Positions 46,040-55,342 of a stretch of 64,000 nucleotides of DNA are shown piece after piece (the first letter of the stretch is position 1; each line of letters opens with the position of its first letter). The translations under genes and the position numbers were made by a program. The notes beneath the pieces are model-generated. The model saw only the letters and a program-made list of their open reading frames with translations. It did no database searches and was not told the DNA's origin. Source of the stretch: Hysterium pulicare CBS 123377 (taxonomy: Eukaryota > Ascomycota > Dothideomycetes > Hysteriales > Hysteriaceae); contig AJFK01000509.1 of assembly GCA_000467715.1 (NCBI GenBank), positions 62,001-126,000 on the forward strand. Reading direction: 5' to 3'.

Positions 46040-47502
46040 GTCGTTGTGCTCATTGGATGGGCTCATAATAATTATGCGGCGCCTATTAGCTTCGCCCAGC
46101 GTTCCACACCATGTTCTTCACAGGAATGTCTTTGGACGACTTAGAACAAGAGAATAGTACCGCATGCTTCGACTGACCCAAACGAAGTAGAGTAAGAATC
46201 CAAGTCTCCAGTCTTCGTATGCCAGAAACTGTCAAAGTCTATTACTTTTCTTTACCCTTTTCCGCGCCTCATGAATCTATAGCGCTATCCACACAAACCT
46301 CCCGCCATGTTCCACTATACCAACCAAGAATCTGGATATAGAACAAAGCCCAATTTCCTTAGTTCAATAGCCCTAGAAAAAAAAAATATTCTTAATCCTT
46401 TTTCTTAACTATACTATTCCAGACTCACACCATAACCCTTATCTCTACTGCCAATCCAACCTTAACAGTCCAATACCAAGTGGACTGTATCCGGACTAAA
46501 CTCTTATCCACCATAAAGGTCTGTGCTTGGTGCCGAAAGGCAACCTCTATTTATGTTCCTAGTTCTGCCGGAAAGCGATTGAGTTCGGCAAGGTATTGCC
46601 AAAAAATATTGGTAGACATCCATTTTCTACTCACAGAACCCAAGTAGTCTCAGCGTCCAAATTACTTTTGTCAAAAACTGATGCCTAAGTGATGAAGTAC
46701 TTAATACAATACTTCTAAAGCACCGCTTATATACCTCTAGAGTGAGCTCCGCCCAAAGCATCCAATCTTAAGTCGAAATCAGCATAATAGCCACCACCTC
46801 AGGCCGTACTAGTTAAAGAATCAACCCAAACGTAAGATTTGTGCCAGACCCTAGTGGGAGGCGCCACTTTTCTCTCGATCCTCTACCAGTCATTCATGGT
46901 TTGGACTCTGCGGGACAAGGACTGAAGAGTCACTAATAACTTACCGTCAAATCTTCGAGCTAGCAGAAGGATAATTAGCTTTTGCGCCTAGATCGCCAGT
47001 AAGAGACGGAGTGTAAGGTGAGTGATGGTGTTATTGCAATTCTGCTTTGAGCATGCGGCGCGGATGGGGTTTAATATAAGTCTGAGATCGGGTTGGAAGC
47101 AGAAATGTTGTGGGTTTTGAGGCGGGGGATCGAGGTATGATGGTATTAACAGTATTTCCAGTCCCAGTGTTTACTGATGGTGAGGAGGGTTCTTGATGTA
47201 TTAAATAGAATATTTAGTTATAGGTTTATGGTTTGAGGCATCTTTGAGCTTGGCAAAGAGCTCTTAACGTCTTTGTTTGCTTTTAGATGATACGAGACAA
47301 AAGTATTTCCTTTAACCTATATTTTATGTAGGTGGAATAATTTAAGATTTATAGAATACTTTTCCACCCTATTAAAAAGTAGACTTGCTCTAAAAAGGAT
47401 GTTAGAGTAGAGCATAGCTGTGCAACCTGCTTTAGAGGCCCTCCCCAAAACCCAAAGCTTCTGAACACGCTTAAATTACAGTGATGGACCAGAGTATGCA
47501 TA
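46040..47502. other. AT-rich stretch with decayed sequence
   Basis: An AT-rich region with poly-A and many TA-rich words between the BTB and PARG genes, possibly mutated by RIP. A BTB relic is noted separately. No intact gene is seen. Confidence 0.45.
46540..46610 (+). pseudogene. Relic of a second BTB gene
   Basis: The plus strand reads FCRKAIEFGK followed directly by a GTATTG donor at the same point where the intact BTB gene reads FFKKAIEFGK and then GTGAGT. Upstream sequence weakly recalls the preceding BTB strand but is interrupted. This looks like a decayed tandem copy. Confidence 0.45.
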
Positions 47503-49020
47503 CTATCCATGTTGAGAAAGCCCTTCATACGCGTCATCGCTGAGCTCGTACCCGCCTCCTTCATCTGTATCCTCAATATCCCCACTTCCCTGCGAATCTA
47601 TCAGGTCATATTCGTCCTCCTCTAGTACACTTTCATCGCTTGAAATCTCATCTTTAGTGCGATCCCCATTGACGGCTTCCCTTTCCCGAAGCTGAGCTCT
47701 CAGACCCTCGAGAATGATGTTCATCCTAGACTTCAGATCCGAATTCCAAACCTGCAAGATCTGGCTTTCCATTTCTTGAATCATGCTCCGCAGTTCCTTG
47801 ATTGCGTTCTCATTCTCATCTTCCTCCTCGTCTTCAGGGCTGTCTCTCCCAGGCATTTCCTCAACCTCAATGCCATTACCAAAGAACTTCGCAAAGTCCT
47901 CCGCCATCTTCTTGTTAGTAATCGCAAACACCACTTCTTCAACTCCTTCCCACTTCTCAACCTCCTCGCCTCCTCCTTTCCCCTTCCTATTCTCATCTCC
48001 AAGCAAAACCTTCCTCCAAAGCCCCGCAACCTCCGCAGCAGGATTCCCATACGCTCCACACCCCCAAGCCCCAAGCACTAACCTCTTCACCCCCTTCCTA
48101 CAACAGATCCTCAACACCCCCCTCATCTTCATCTCCACCACCACTCTATCCTTTCCATCCACATACCTCCCAACCCCATCCCTCTCCTCCACCTCCGGAA
48201 ACCTCAACATACCCGCACTAACAACGTCCACCCACCACCTCTCACTTACCCCCAACTCTCCGCTTCCTTCTCCTAAGGGGTCGGCATTCCGGAATATGAG
48301 AACGTCGGACGTCCATGCGCCGCCGATTTCTGGGAGCCGGTAGAAGGAGTCTTTGAGGGAGGGGAGGAGAGTTGTGCGGGCGCAGAGGAATTCTTCTTGG
48401 GATGTGGCGCCGTTGAGAACGCCGCCGCCGGGACGGAGAGGAGAGGCCATGTTTAGGATGCAGGTGTTTGTCGTGGGCTTTTTGGAGGGTTTTTGGGTAA
48501 GTGAGGTTTGAGATGGGGGAAATGTGAGGTGGTGAGATGCTGTTAGGGTATCGGTATTAAGGATGCGAATTATAATTGGCTTTTTTCGGGTGTGCTCGTG
48601 CGGTTTTGTTGGTGATGATGGAGCGATAGGAACTTCATGCGCTGATAACGAAATCGAGGACGATTTATCCCTCCTCCTTCTACCCTGACCTTTTCGCTTC
48701 GTATACTCCTCTTCCTCGTAAATCCCCTTTCCACCCCTCACAACGCTCTCCTCGTCTTCCTCTTTCTTCGCCCTTCGTTTCCCTTTCCTTTTCCCTAATT
48801 CCCTTTCACCCACCACATCCCCCTCCAACCCCTCACCTCCCCACTTGAGAGGTGCCGGATCAACAATAAGTTCACTCCCCTCAACCCCCTTCCTCGCCCT
48901 CGCATTCGAAGCTAGCAGAGCTGGAATGGTCTTATTCACGATGGCACGTGCTTGCTTAGCGCGGATGTCTTTGCGGATGGAGGGGGGTGCGAGGCCTTGG
49001 CTTTGTTCTGTGCGGCCCAT
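47503..49020 (-). CDS. Microbial-type PARG / DUF2263 (TIGR02452) protein
   Basis: A single-exon 505-residue protein. The central domain carries the bacterial-type poly(ADP-ribose) glycohydrolase signature NMASPLRPGGGVLNGATSQE E: Gly198-200 and Gln208-Glu209-Glu210 match GGG-x(6-8)-QEE, the catalytic loop of macrodomain PARGs. Further family blocks are CARTTLLPSLKDSFYRLPEI, TSDVLIFRN, WWVDVVSAGMLRFP and LVLGAWGCGAYGNPAAEVAG LW, then VEEVVFAI. The N-terminal 145 residues are basic and low-complexity, and the C-terminal 130 residues are strongly acidic, so nuclear location is plausible. The predicted reaction is removal of ADP-ribose from PARylated proteins. The gap at the PAAEVA position and charge-rich arms are typical of fungal members. 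Confidence 0.9.
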   Translation of the reverse strand: MGRTEQSQGLAPPSIRKDIRAKQARAIVNKTIPALLASNARARKGVEGSELIVDPAPLKWGGEGLEGDVVGERELGKRKGKRRAKKEEDEESVVRGGKGIYEEEEYTKRKGQGRRRRDKSSSISLSAHEVPIAPSSPTKPHEHTRKKPIIIRILNTDTLTASHHLTFPPSQTSLTQKPSKKPTTNTCILNMASPLRPGGGVLNGATSQEEFLCARTTLLPSLKDSFYRLPEIGGAWTSDVLIFRNADPLGEGSGELGVSERWWVDVVSAGMLRFPEVEERDGVGRYVDGKDRVVVEMKMRGVLRICCRKGVKRLVLGAWGCGAYGNPAAEVAGLWRKVLLGDENRKGKGGGEEVEKWEGVEEVVFAITNKKMAEDFAKFFGNGIEVEEMPGRDSPEDEEEDENENAIKELRSMIQEMESQILQVWNSDLKSRMNIILEGLRAQLREREAVNGDRTKDEISSDESVLEEDEYDLIDSQGSGDIEDTDEGGGYELSDDAYEGLSQHG

Positions 49021-50166
49021 TGTGTGGTTTTACTCTTGATTTGGAGTTGTGAAGAGTGAGGCATCTGAGGAAGGAAATGAGAAGGTGCAGTGATAGTGGT
49101 GATAGATGAGTGGCGTAACGAGTCAGAATCTGGAGATCGATGGGTTGAGATGAGTCATGGATTTCCGGATTGGGTGGGCTGAGTATAGACTGCACAATTT
49201 TTGGAGTCGAAGCTGAAAGGAGGGTTTGAAGATTCTTAGGATATGCTTTGATTATTGATAGCTTTTTTATAATCTATATGTTATTTATAGTATTCTATAA
49301 GTCCTCCCTTTTCCGAACTATCCCAGACTAAGCACGCCGTCTATCATATACACACGCAACAACAGCAACGTCCGCCAACATTTTGTGCTCTTAATATGAC
49401 GCTTGGATGCGTATGTGTCTGTTCGACGACCACAGCCCTATCTCTAAAAACTGATTGAAACAGGGAGGATGCAAAAGCTGTTGCATGAAGACATCATCGA
49501 CGTTCAGGACTTGTTTGGCGATTACGATTTCGATTTCGATTTCAAAAATACTTGTTTCTACAATATGCTCCTAAAATTGGTGTATGGTGGACGCCCGTAG
49601 AAGTCCCGTTGGAGGCCTCATCTTACGGGCCGCGTTCTAAGCACGGAGCATCTGCTTAAGTCGCAGTTGCGGAACGCTGCCTCAGAAAAGATCACGATCA
49701 TGTTTTGGCATCCAGTCAACCTTGAAAATAGTCCCAGATTTGTCCAATAGCAACTCCTTGTTGAAGAGAGTCGACGGACTTTGCAAAGGGCCTTGAAACC
49801 ATTGATGACGATCTCCACTGGCCCATTGCGTTGACTATTTACGTTGTCGCGTGCGCTGCATTTAAATCTAGCACTAACACTATTCAGATGTTTGTTAATC
49901 ACCTTTTTTTTGAGTAGGATTTAAGGTAGAAAGTAGGTTGAATATTGGAGCATACCTTAGATAGCGGTGGAAGAAACTCAAATGTTTGACTTATGCCAAA
50001 CCTAACCAAATAATGATCCATAAGCGGTCGCAAGCCGTTTGGTCTTGGTACTACGCCGTGAATCGCGTTTAGCATCTCGAACTTGGCCCGGTTGTTTCTT
50101 AGGTTCTCGAGCCCAATTCTGGGTCTCGGGGAAAGAGGTAAATCAAGTATCCATAGTCCTTCTTAT
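49021..50166. other. Intergenic, nothing recognised
   Basis: AT-rich in the centre near 49250-49310. ORFs on both strands are short and motif-free. It separates the PARG gene start from the 3' end of the DnaJ gene. Confidence 0.5.
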
Positions 50167-51279
50167 TCAACTTTCGGCAGCTTCCTCCTGTCGAATTTGT
50201 TCTTCCAGTCGCTTCTTTTCGGCCGCCTTCTGCTTCAAGCGCATGAGCGTCACCTCCTCTAAATTCGGGCTTTGAGGAGAGAATGAGAACGATGGAGTCC
50301 CAGTAACCCCACCGTTGGCTTTATGTATCCCGGGGAAGGAGGCGCGGAAAGATTTAGGGGTAGACGTAGGAGTAGAAGGAGCCGAAAAGTCGGCATTCAT
50401 GGGTGATTGAATTTCGGGCTCCTTATTAGCCCAGAAAACGCGCTCGAGAAAGTCGAATGTTCGTTTGGCATCCTCCACGGCTGCGTGAGCGGAGACGATA
50501 GAGTTGTACACGACAAATCCAGTTGCAACAAGCTTCTTGTGCTTTTCGCCTTCCAAACGAGTTTTGCGATCCTTCATGACGCCGACACTCTCGATCTTCC
50601 CAAACTTGCCGAACATCTCTGATAGCTTTTCCTTATCCAGTGTTGCTCCGGGACCTTCCCGTACCCAACGGACTTTTATGGTTCGGTCGATTTCGGCTAC
50701 CTGGCTGGGTATTCTGGACGCGGATATAGGCTCGGTTTCCTCTTCCATGAATGAAGCTTCTTCCTCCTCCTTTTCCCGTCGAAGTTTTTGCTCGCGTTCT
50801 TTCCGCCGCCTTTTGCCATCCTCTGCGAGCCGCATGATATTTCGAGCTTCCATCTCTTCAGCAGTAACGTCATCGTCACGTTTCCTCTTAAAAGCCTTCT
50901 CTCTATTTTCCAGGGCGTCCTTCATGGCACGGCGCTTGCCATCTAGAAGTTGGTTTTGTAATTCCCGTTCTTTCTTCCGGAGCCGGGAGGCATCATAGGC
51001 GGACTTAGCCGCGGGATCAAGAAGGACATCGCCTGCAATTTATTAGAAGGGTGGGTGGAAAGTATCAAAAGTAGGTGACTTACGGGCGATGGCAAGAAGG
51101 TGGAACTTTTCCACAACCTCTAAGTTACCGGGATGCTTGTCAGGATGGTATTTCAGACTGGTTTTCCGGTATGCTCGCTTGATGTCAGATTCGCTACTCT
51201 CAAACTCGACACCCAATAATTCGTAAAAATCCTCCTGGGAGGACTTTGCCCTCTCCAGGAGCTCCTTGTCTTCAGACAT
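50167..51279 (-). CDS. DnaJ/RRM spliceosome-associated protein, Cwf23/DNAJC17 type
   Basis: Two exons (51279-51084, 51032-50167) give 353 residues. The J domain is at residues 15-80: DFYELLGVEFESSESDIKRA, YRKTSLKYHPDKHPGN with the diagnostic HPD, then ARDVLLDPAAKSAYD. A long charged coiled coil rich in K, R and E follows. An RRM-like domain is at about residues 195-270 (TIKVRWVREGPGATLDKEKL, then MFGKFGKIESVGVM and ATGFVVYNSIVSAHAAVE). This order is that of S. pombe Cwf23 and human DNAJC17, proteins linked to the spliceosome. The gene is divergent from porphobilinogen deaminase with 320 bp between starts. Confidence 0.9.
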
Positions 51280-51599
51280 AGTGTTTGCGGTCGCGTGGAA
51301 CAGTAGGCTTTGAATGAGGCCTGAAAGAAAAGAGCCGGATTCTTAGAATAGAAGTGAGTGGTATGCTCAAACAGGGCTTGGTGATGTGAAAAGTGTGTTG
51401 TCGCAAAAGATGAGCGACATGTTGATGGATCGGCGTGATGACTCGCGCGACGCGCTTATCCGGAAGTGGGGTTAGTAAGGATGATATCACAGGGTCCGGG
51501 GGCGGCCACCTATAGAAAAAGTTCGGCCCTCACTTTCGAGGTGTATATCTTCACCGTTCACAGTTTCACATTCCTCCAAGAAAGTATACAGTCCAAGCA
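51280..51599. promoter_or_regulatory. Divergent promoter, Cwf23-like/HEM3
   Basis: A 320 bp gap between the two start codons. GTGTATATC at 51541-51549, about 50 bp from the HEM3 ATG, may be a weak TATA element. No other motif stands out. Confidence 0.3.
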
Positions 51600-52921
51600 A
51601 TGGCTTCCGCGACAGCTGCAGACCTCCAAACTCCATCGGTATCCGTCCCACAGACCACCTCTTCTGCATCCACCAATTTCCCGCCCGTAAACATCGGCAC
51701 ACGAAGCTCCACTCTAGCCCAAATCCAGGCTCGCGAGGTGGAGAGGACCTTAAAAGATGCTTGGCCGGATCGGACGTATGTCATTCATGCCGTGCTGGCG
51801 CAAGGAGACAAAGATAAAATCACACCATTGCAGCAGCTCTCTCAGGGCGAGAATGCAAAGAGCTTGTGGACCGGCGAGCTGGAAGACATGCTGTTGAAGG
51901 GAGAGCTCGATATGATCGTGCATTGTCTTAAAGGTAATCTGGTCTTTGCGCCATCTCTGAGTTGGACGCGCCTTTTTGCAGCTTCCTAGGAGATTTCTTG
52001 TAAGAAAATGGTGGTCATGCATGGATTTGCTAACGAATTGTATTGATAGATATGCCAACCCAACTTCCTCCATCACTCACAATCGGCTGCATCTGTCCGC
52101 GAGAAGACCCTCGCGACGTCCTCGTCGTATCACGAAAACACGCATCGACCTACAAAAGCTTGGCACAACTACCAGAAGGTTCCACAATTGGCACGTCCTC
52201 AATTCGTCGAGCTGCGCAATTACGGCGTCTGTATCCCGGTCTGAAATTCGCAGACGTCCGAGGCAATGTCGGAACTCGATTAGGCAAGCTAGACGCAGAT
52301 GGCTCTCCATTTGTCGCCATCATACTTGCTGCAGCTGGCCTCATAAGATTAGGAATGCAGGACAGAATCACTCAGTATCTAAGTAAAGATAATGGTGGAA
52401 TGCTATACGCCGTCGGTCAAGGAGCACTAGCGATCGAAATACGAGAGAACGATACCGCTGTCAAAGACTTGCTGGCCAAAGTTGGCTGCGAACGGACTAC
52501 ACGTGCCTGTTCTGTAGAGAGAGCTCTTCTACGGGCTTTGGAAGGCGGTTGCAGTGTTCCAATTGGTGTTGAAACGGAGTGGAGGGGTGGTAAGAAGGGT
52601 GTGACGACAGGTGTTCAGCCTGCCAAGGAATACGGTCACGATGGCAAAGCTATTGAACCAACCGATGAGGAGAAAGTAAGTCTTGACGACGAAGAACTGC
52701 TTCTCCGGACACTGGTAGTGAGCGTGGATGGGAAAGAGTACGTCGAGACAGACATAGCAAGAAAAGTCCGGTCGGTTCAAGAGGCGGAGACCATGGGACG
52801 AGATGTGGCCCAGATACTGATCGAAAAGGGTGCTGATAAAATTCTGGAGAAGATCAACGAGGAAAAGAAATGGGCTGCGAAAAAACAACTGGAGGCAGTC
52901 TCACAATCTCCCGACCGTTGA
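51600..52921 (+). CDS. HEM3: Porphobilinogen deaminase (hydroxymethylbilane synthase)
   Basis: Two exons (51600-51933, 52050-52921) give 401 residues. The enzyme joins four porphobilinogens into hydroxymethylbilane in heme synthesis. Seen: NIGTRSSTLAQIQAREVERT, LWTGELEDMLLKGELDMIVH, CICPREDPRDVLV, STIGTSSIRRAAQLRRLYPG, FADVRGNVGTRLGKLD, AAGLIRLG, QGALAIEIRE and the cofactor-binding EGGCSVPIG, whose Cys holds the dipyrromethane. The C-terminal domain has a 40-residue charged insert around GKKGVTTGVQPAKEYGHDGK, usual in ascomycete proteins. No long presequence is seen, so the cytosol is expected. The first intron, of 116 nt, falls between CLK and DMPTQLP, a conserved site in fungi. Confidence 0.95.
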
Positions 52922-53193
52922 TAACCAGGCCTTTGTGCTTAAGTCGATATTTGCAAAGGGAAAACACGGACTGTAGCGGGATAGAAAAAGTTTTTACAAT
53001 GATGTCAGGGACTGAAATTCAGTGGGCACTGCAGTCAGCTGGAATGGCGCTTTAGCCTTCACTGCAAATGGTTATGCATGCATCAGCTGCCTGGCAAAAT
53101 TCGTATAGATGCGTTTGTAAAAAATACTCAAATTCAAATCATTAAGTACATGATTTCATACTCCCACGTTCCCTCTCAAAGCTCTTTTCCTTC

Positions 53194-54330
53194 TCAAGGC
53201 TTCAAAAGCACGTTCTCCCCAAATCCGGCCTTCTCCGCCGCCAAATCGAAAGCCTGCTCCCAGTCCTCCAGCCTAAAAGTCCCCACAGTCTTCATTCCCG
53301 CATCCCTCCCCAATTTCAGTCTTCCCTTCTCAACCATCTTCAAAAGCGCGAAGATGTCCTCTCTTTCATACATCCATTTCCCTTGAATCCTCAAATTCCA
53401 ATGCATAACTCTATGATGCGGAATTCCCAAATCACCCTTAATCCCACCCATAAGACTCACCCGCCCTCCCTGACGAAGCGCAAGAATTCCAGACTTAATA
53501 TGCGTTGACGAAGAAGCTGCGGGCGGAGAAATATCAAGGAAAGCATCCACCTCACCATAAGTGCGTAAAGCCTTCATATCTCTTTCCACATCCCCAGTAA
53601 TCGGCACTGTCTCAAGCAATCCCGGATCTCCATCCGATTCATGGAAAACCTCTTTCAGTGCATCGAGCTTCTTCGTATCCCGCCCCATAGCAATAACTCT
53701 AGCACCCATAGCCAGAGCCACATGCACAGCCGCACCTCCAAATGCCCCCGTAGCAGGACTCACAACAACAGTCTCCCCAACCCTAACATCAATATCCCTC
53801 AACCCGCCAAACGGGACCAACAACCTCGGAATCTGCGCCAGGTCCTCCATCCCATACCTCCGACCTTCCACCAACGCCTTCTCGTTCAACAAAATACAGT
53901 TTTCAAGCGGAACCTTCACATACTCGGCATAAGTCCCATTCCTCCACTCACCAGACATCAGCTTCCGACTCCCGTCCGTCATCCCCTCATGGATACCCAG
54001 TAGAAACACCTCGGCGGGGTTATCCCGCCCGCGGATCGTCACGTCGATAAGTACCAGATCGCCTTCTTTTAGCTGTGTAGCGTCGGGGCCGAGAGAGGCG
54101 ATGCGGCCGATGGCTGAGGCACCCGGGATCAGGGGCGTGGGGTAGGAGTAGGCGCGCGTGTTGTCGGTGTAGATTTCGCGGGCGTAGCTGAGGATGTTTG
54201 CGAGGCTGATACGGACGAGTGCTGAGCCGGGGGTTGGGTGAGGGGTGGGGAGGGTTTGGAGGGTTAGGGGTTGGTTTTGTGAGGGGAGGTGGAGGGCGCG
54301 CATTGTGGGTGGGAGGGTGGATGAGGACAT
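53194..54330 (-). CDS. Zinc-type alcohol dehydrogenase-like MDR oxidoreductase
   Basis: A single-exon 378-residue medium-chain dehydrogenase/reductase. The GroES-like half has LVRISLANILSYAREIYT, then PLIPGASAIGRIASLG and LKEGDLVLIDVTIRG. The Rossmann half starts VGETVVVSPATGAFGGAAVH VALAMGARVIAMGRDTKKL, the NAD(P)-binding site in a T-G-AFGG variant, and later GGRVSLMGG. Cys and His zinc ligands of classical alcohol dehydrogenases are absent, so it is closer to the quinone/enoyl reductase-like branch. Substrate unknown. An alternative inner start at residue 10 (MRALHLP) is possible, since many relatives begin MRAL. The gene converges with HEM3. Confidence 0.86.
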   Translation of the reverse strand: MSSSTLPPTMRALHLPSQNQPLTLQTLPTPHPTPGSALVRISLANILSYAREIYTDNTRAYSYPTPLIPGASAIGRIASLGPDATQLKEGDLVLIDVTIRGRDNPAEVFLLGIHEGMTDGSRKLMSGEWRNGTYAEYVKVPLENCILLNEKALVEGRRYGMEDLAQIPRLLVPFGGLRDIDVRVGETVVVSPATGAFGGAAVHVALAMGARVIAMGRDTKKLDALKEVFHESDGDPGLLETVPITGDVERDMKALRTYGEVDAFLDISPPAASSSTHIKSGILALRQGGRVSLMGGIKGDLGIPHHRVMHWNLRIQGKWMYEREDIFALLKMVEKGRLKLGRDAGMKTVGTFRLEDWEQAFDLAAEKAGFGENVLLKP

Positions 54331-55342
54331 GGTGGGTTGGGATGATTGGATTTGAAAGAGTGGAAATAGAGGGAATGATTTGAGAGAGGAGATTGAAAGA
54401 TAATTGACAGAACAACTCCCCTAGTACATCTCAATTCAACAGCGCCATCGTTCTCATTTTATACTTCCATCCCTTCTCGCATCCCTCCGCAATCGTCAGA
54501 ATTCCGCTTTGATTTCACAAATGGAGATTGCATCCTTAACGCCGCCTCTCATTTTCGAAGGCCGTTAACCCCGAATCGACATTTTCCACAAAACTTTACC
54601 TAGGTGTCTGTGGTGTTTATATGTGGTTCGTCAAAACGAAGCTATTCCCAATCCTTCGAATGCGGTTTAGCGTCGTTATGCGGAGCGGAGCATCTTACTC
54701 GCCGCTTCAGATGCGAACGAAATAACTAATTTCAAGAAGATGACCTTTGGAAGTGGGGCTTAGAGATGGAGATTGATTAAATTAAAGCTAGTAGAGAGTG
54801 TTTGATGTAATGATATATACTAGAATGAAAGCTGATTTCTCTTATCTAGAGAACTACGCTTTAGGAAATAGGCTTATTGAGGACTATCTAAGAGCGCGGA
54901 ACGCCCTTTAAAAACATTCCCTTATGGTGGAATATACTTTGTGGACTGTGGTGATTGTGCTCTAAATGAGTCAACATTCTTCATTAGGACCATGATTTGT
55001 AAGGGAGCTGGCTTGGTATAGAGGGCGCAGGGTTTCATAGAGGCTAATAAAAACATCGGCGTATGAAGAAATGATAGACTTTCAGAATCTTGTGATCAAG
55101 ACATACAATACATTAAAGACTAAAAGCTAAATGAGCGTGGTATCTCACTCCAACCCACCATATAACCAGTTCTCTGGCAATCTTGAACCCGCCTCCTAAC
55201 GCCTTTGTCTCCCTCTCGTGTATCCGCCATGATGAAAAGCTCCACAGTGACCAAATCCTAGGCGAAAGCAATACGCGCATTTTAGTAAAAGGGATTAGAA
55301 GATAATATCATACGAGTGAAGTAGAAAATGGAAAGGGGATGA
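54331..55342. other. Intergenic, nothing recognised
   Basis: About 1 kb, AT-leaning in 54770-55140. No ORF of note, no RNA gene seen. Confidence 0.5.

Noticed and set aside
47783-48343. Plus-strand Ser/Pro-rich ORF of 186 codons
   Set aside because: Antisense shadow of the PARG-like gene, whose minus-strand frame carries clear family motifs.
53561-54003. Plus-strand ORFs of about 120 codons
   Set aside because: Antisense shadows of the MDR oxidoreductase.
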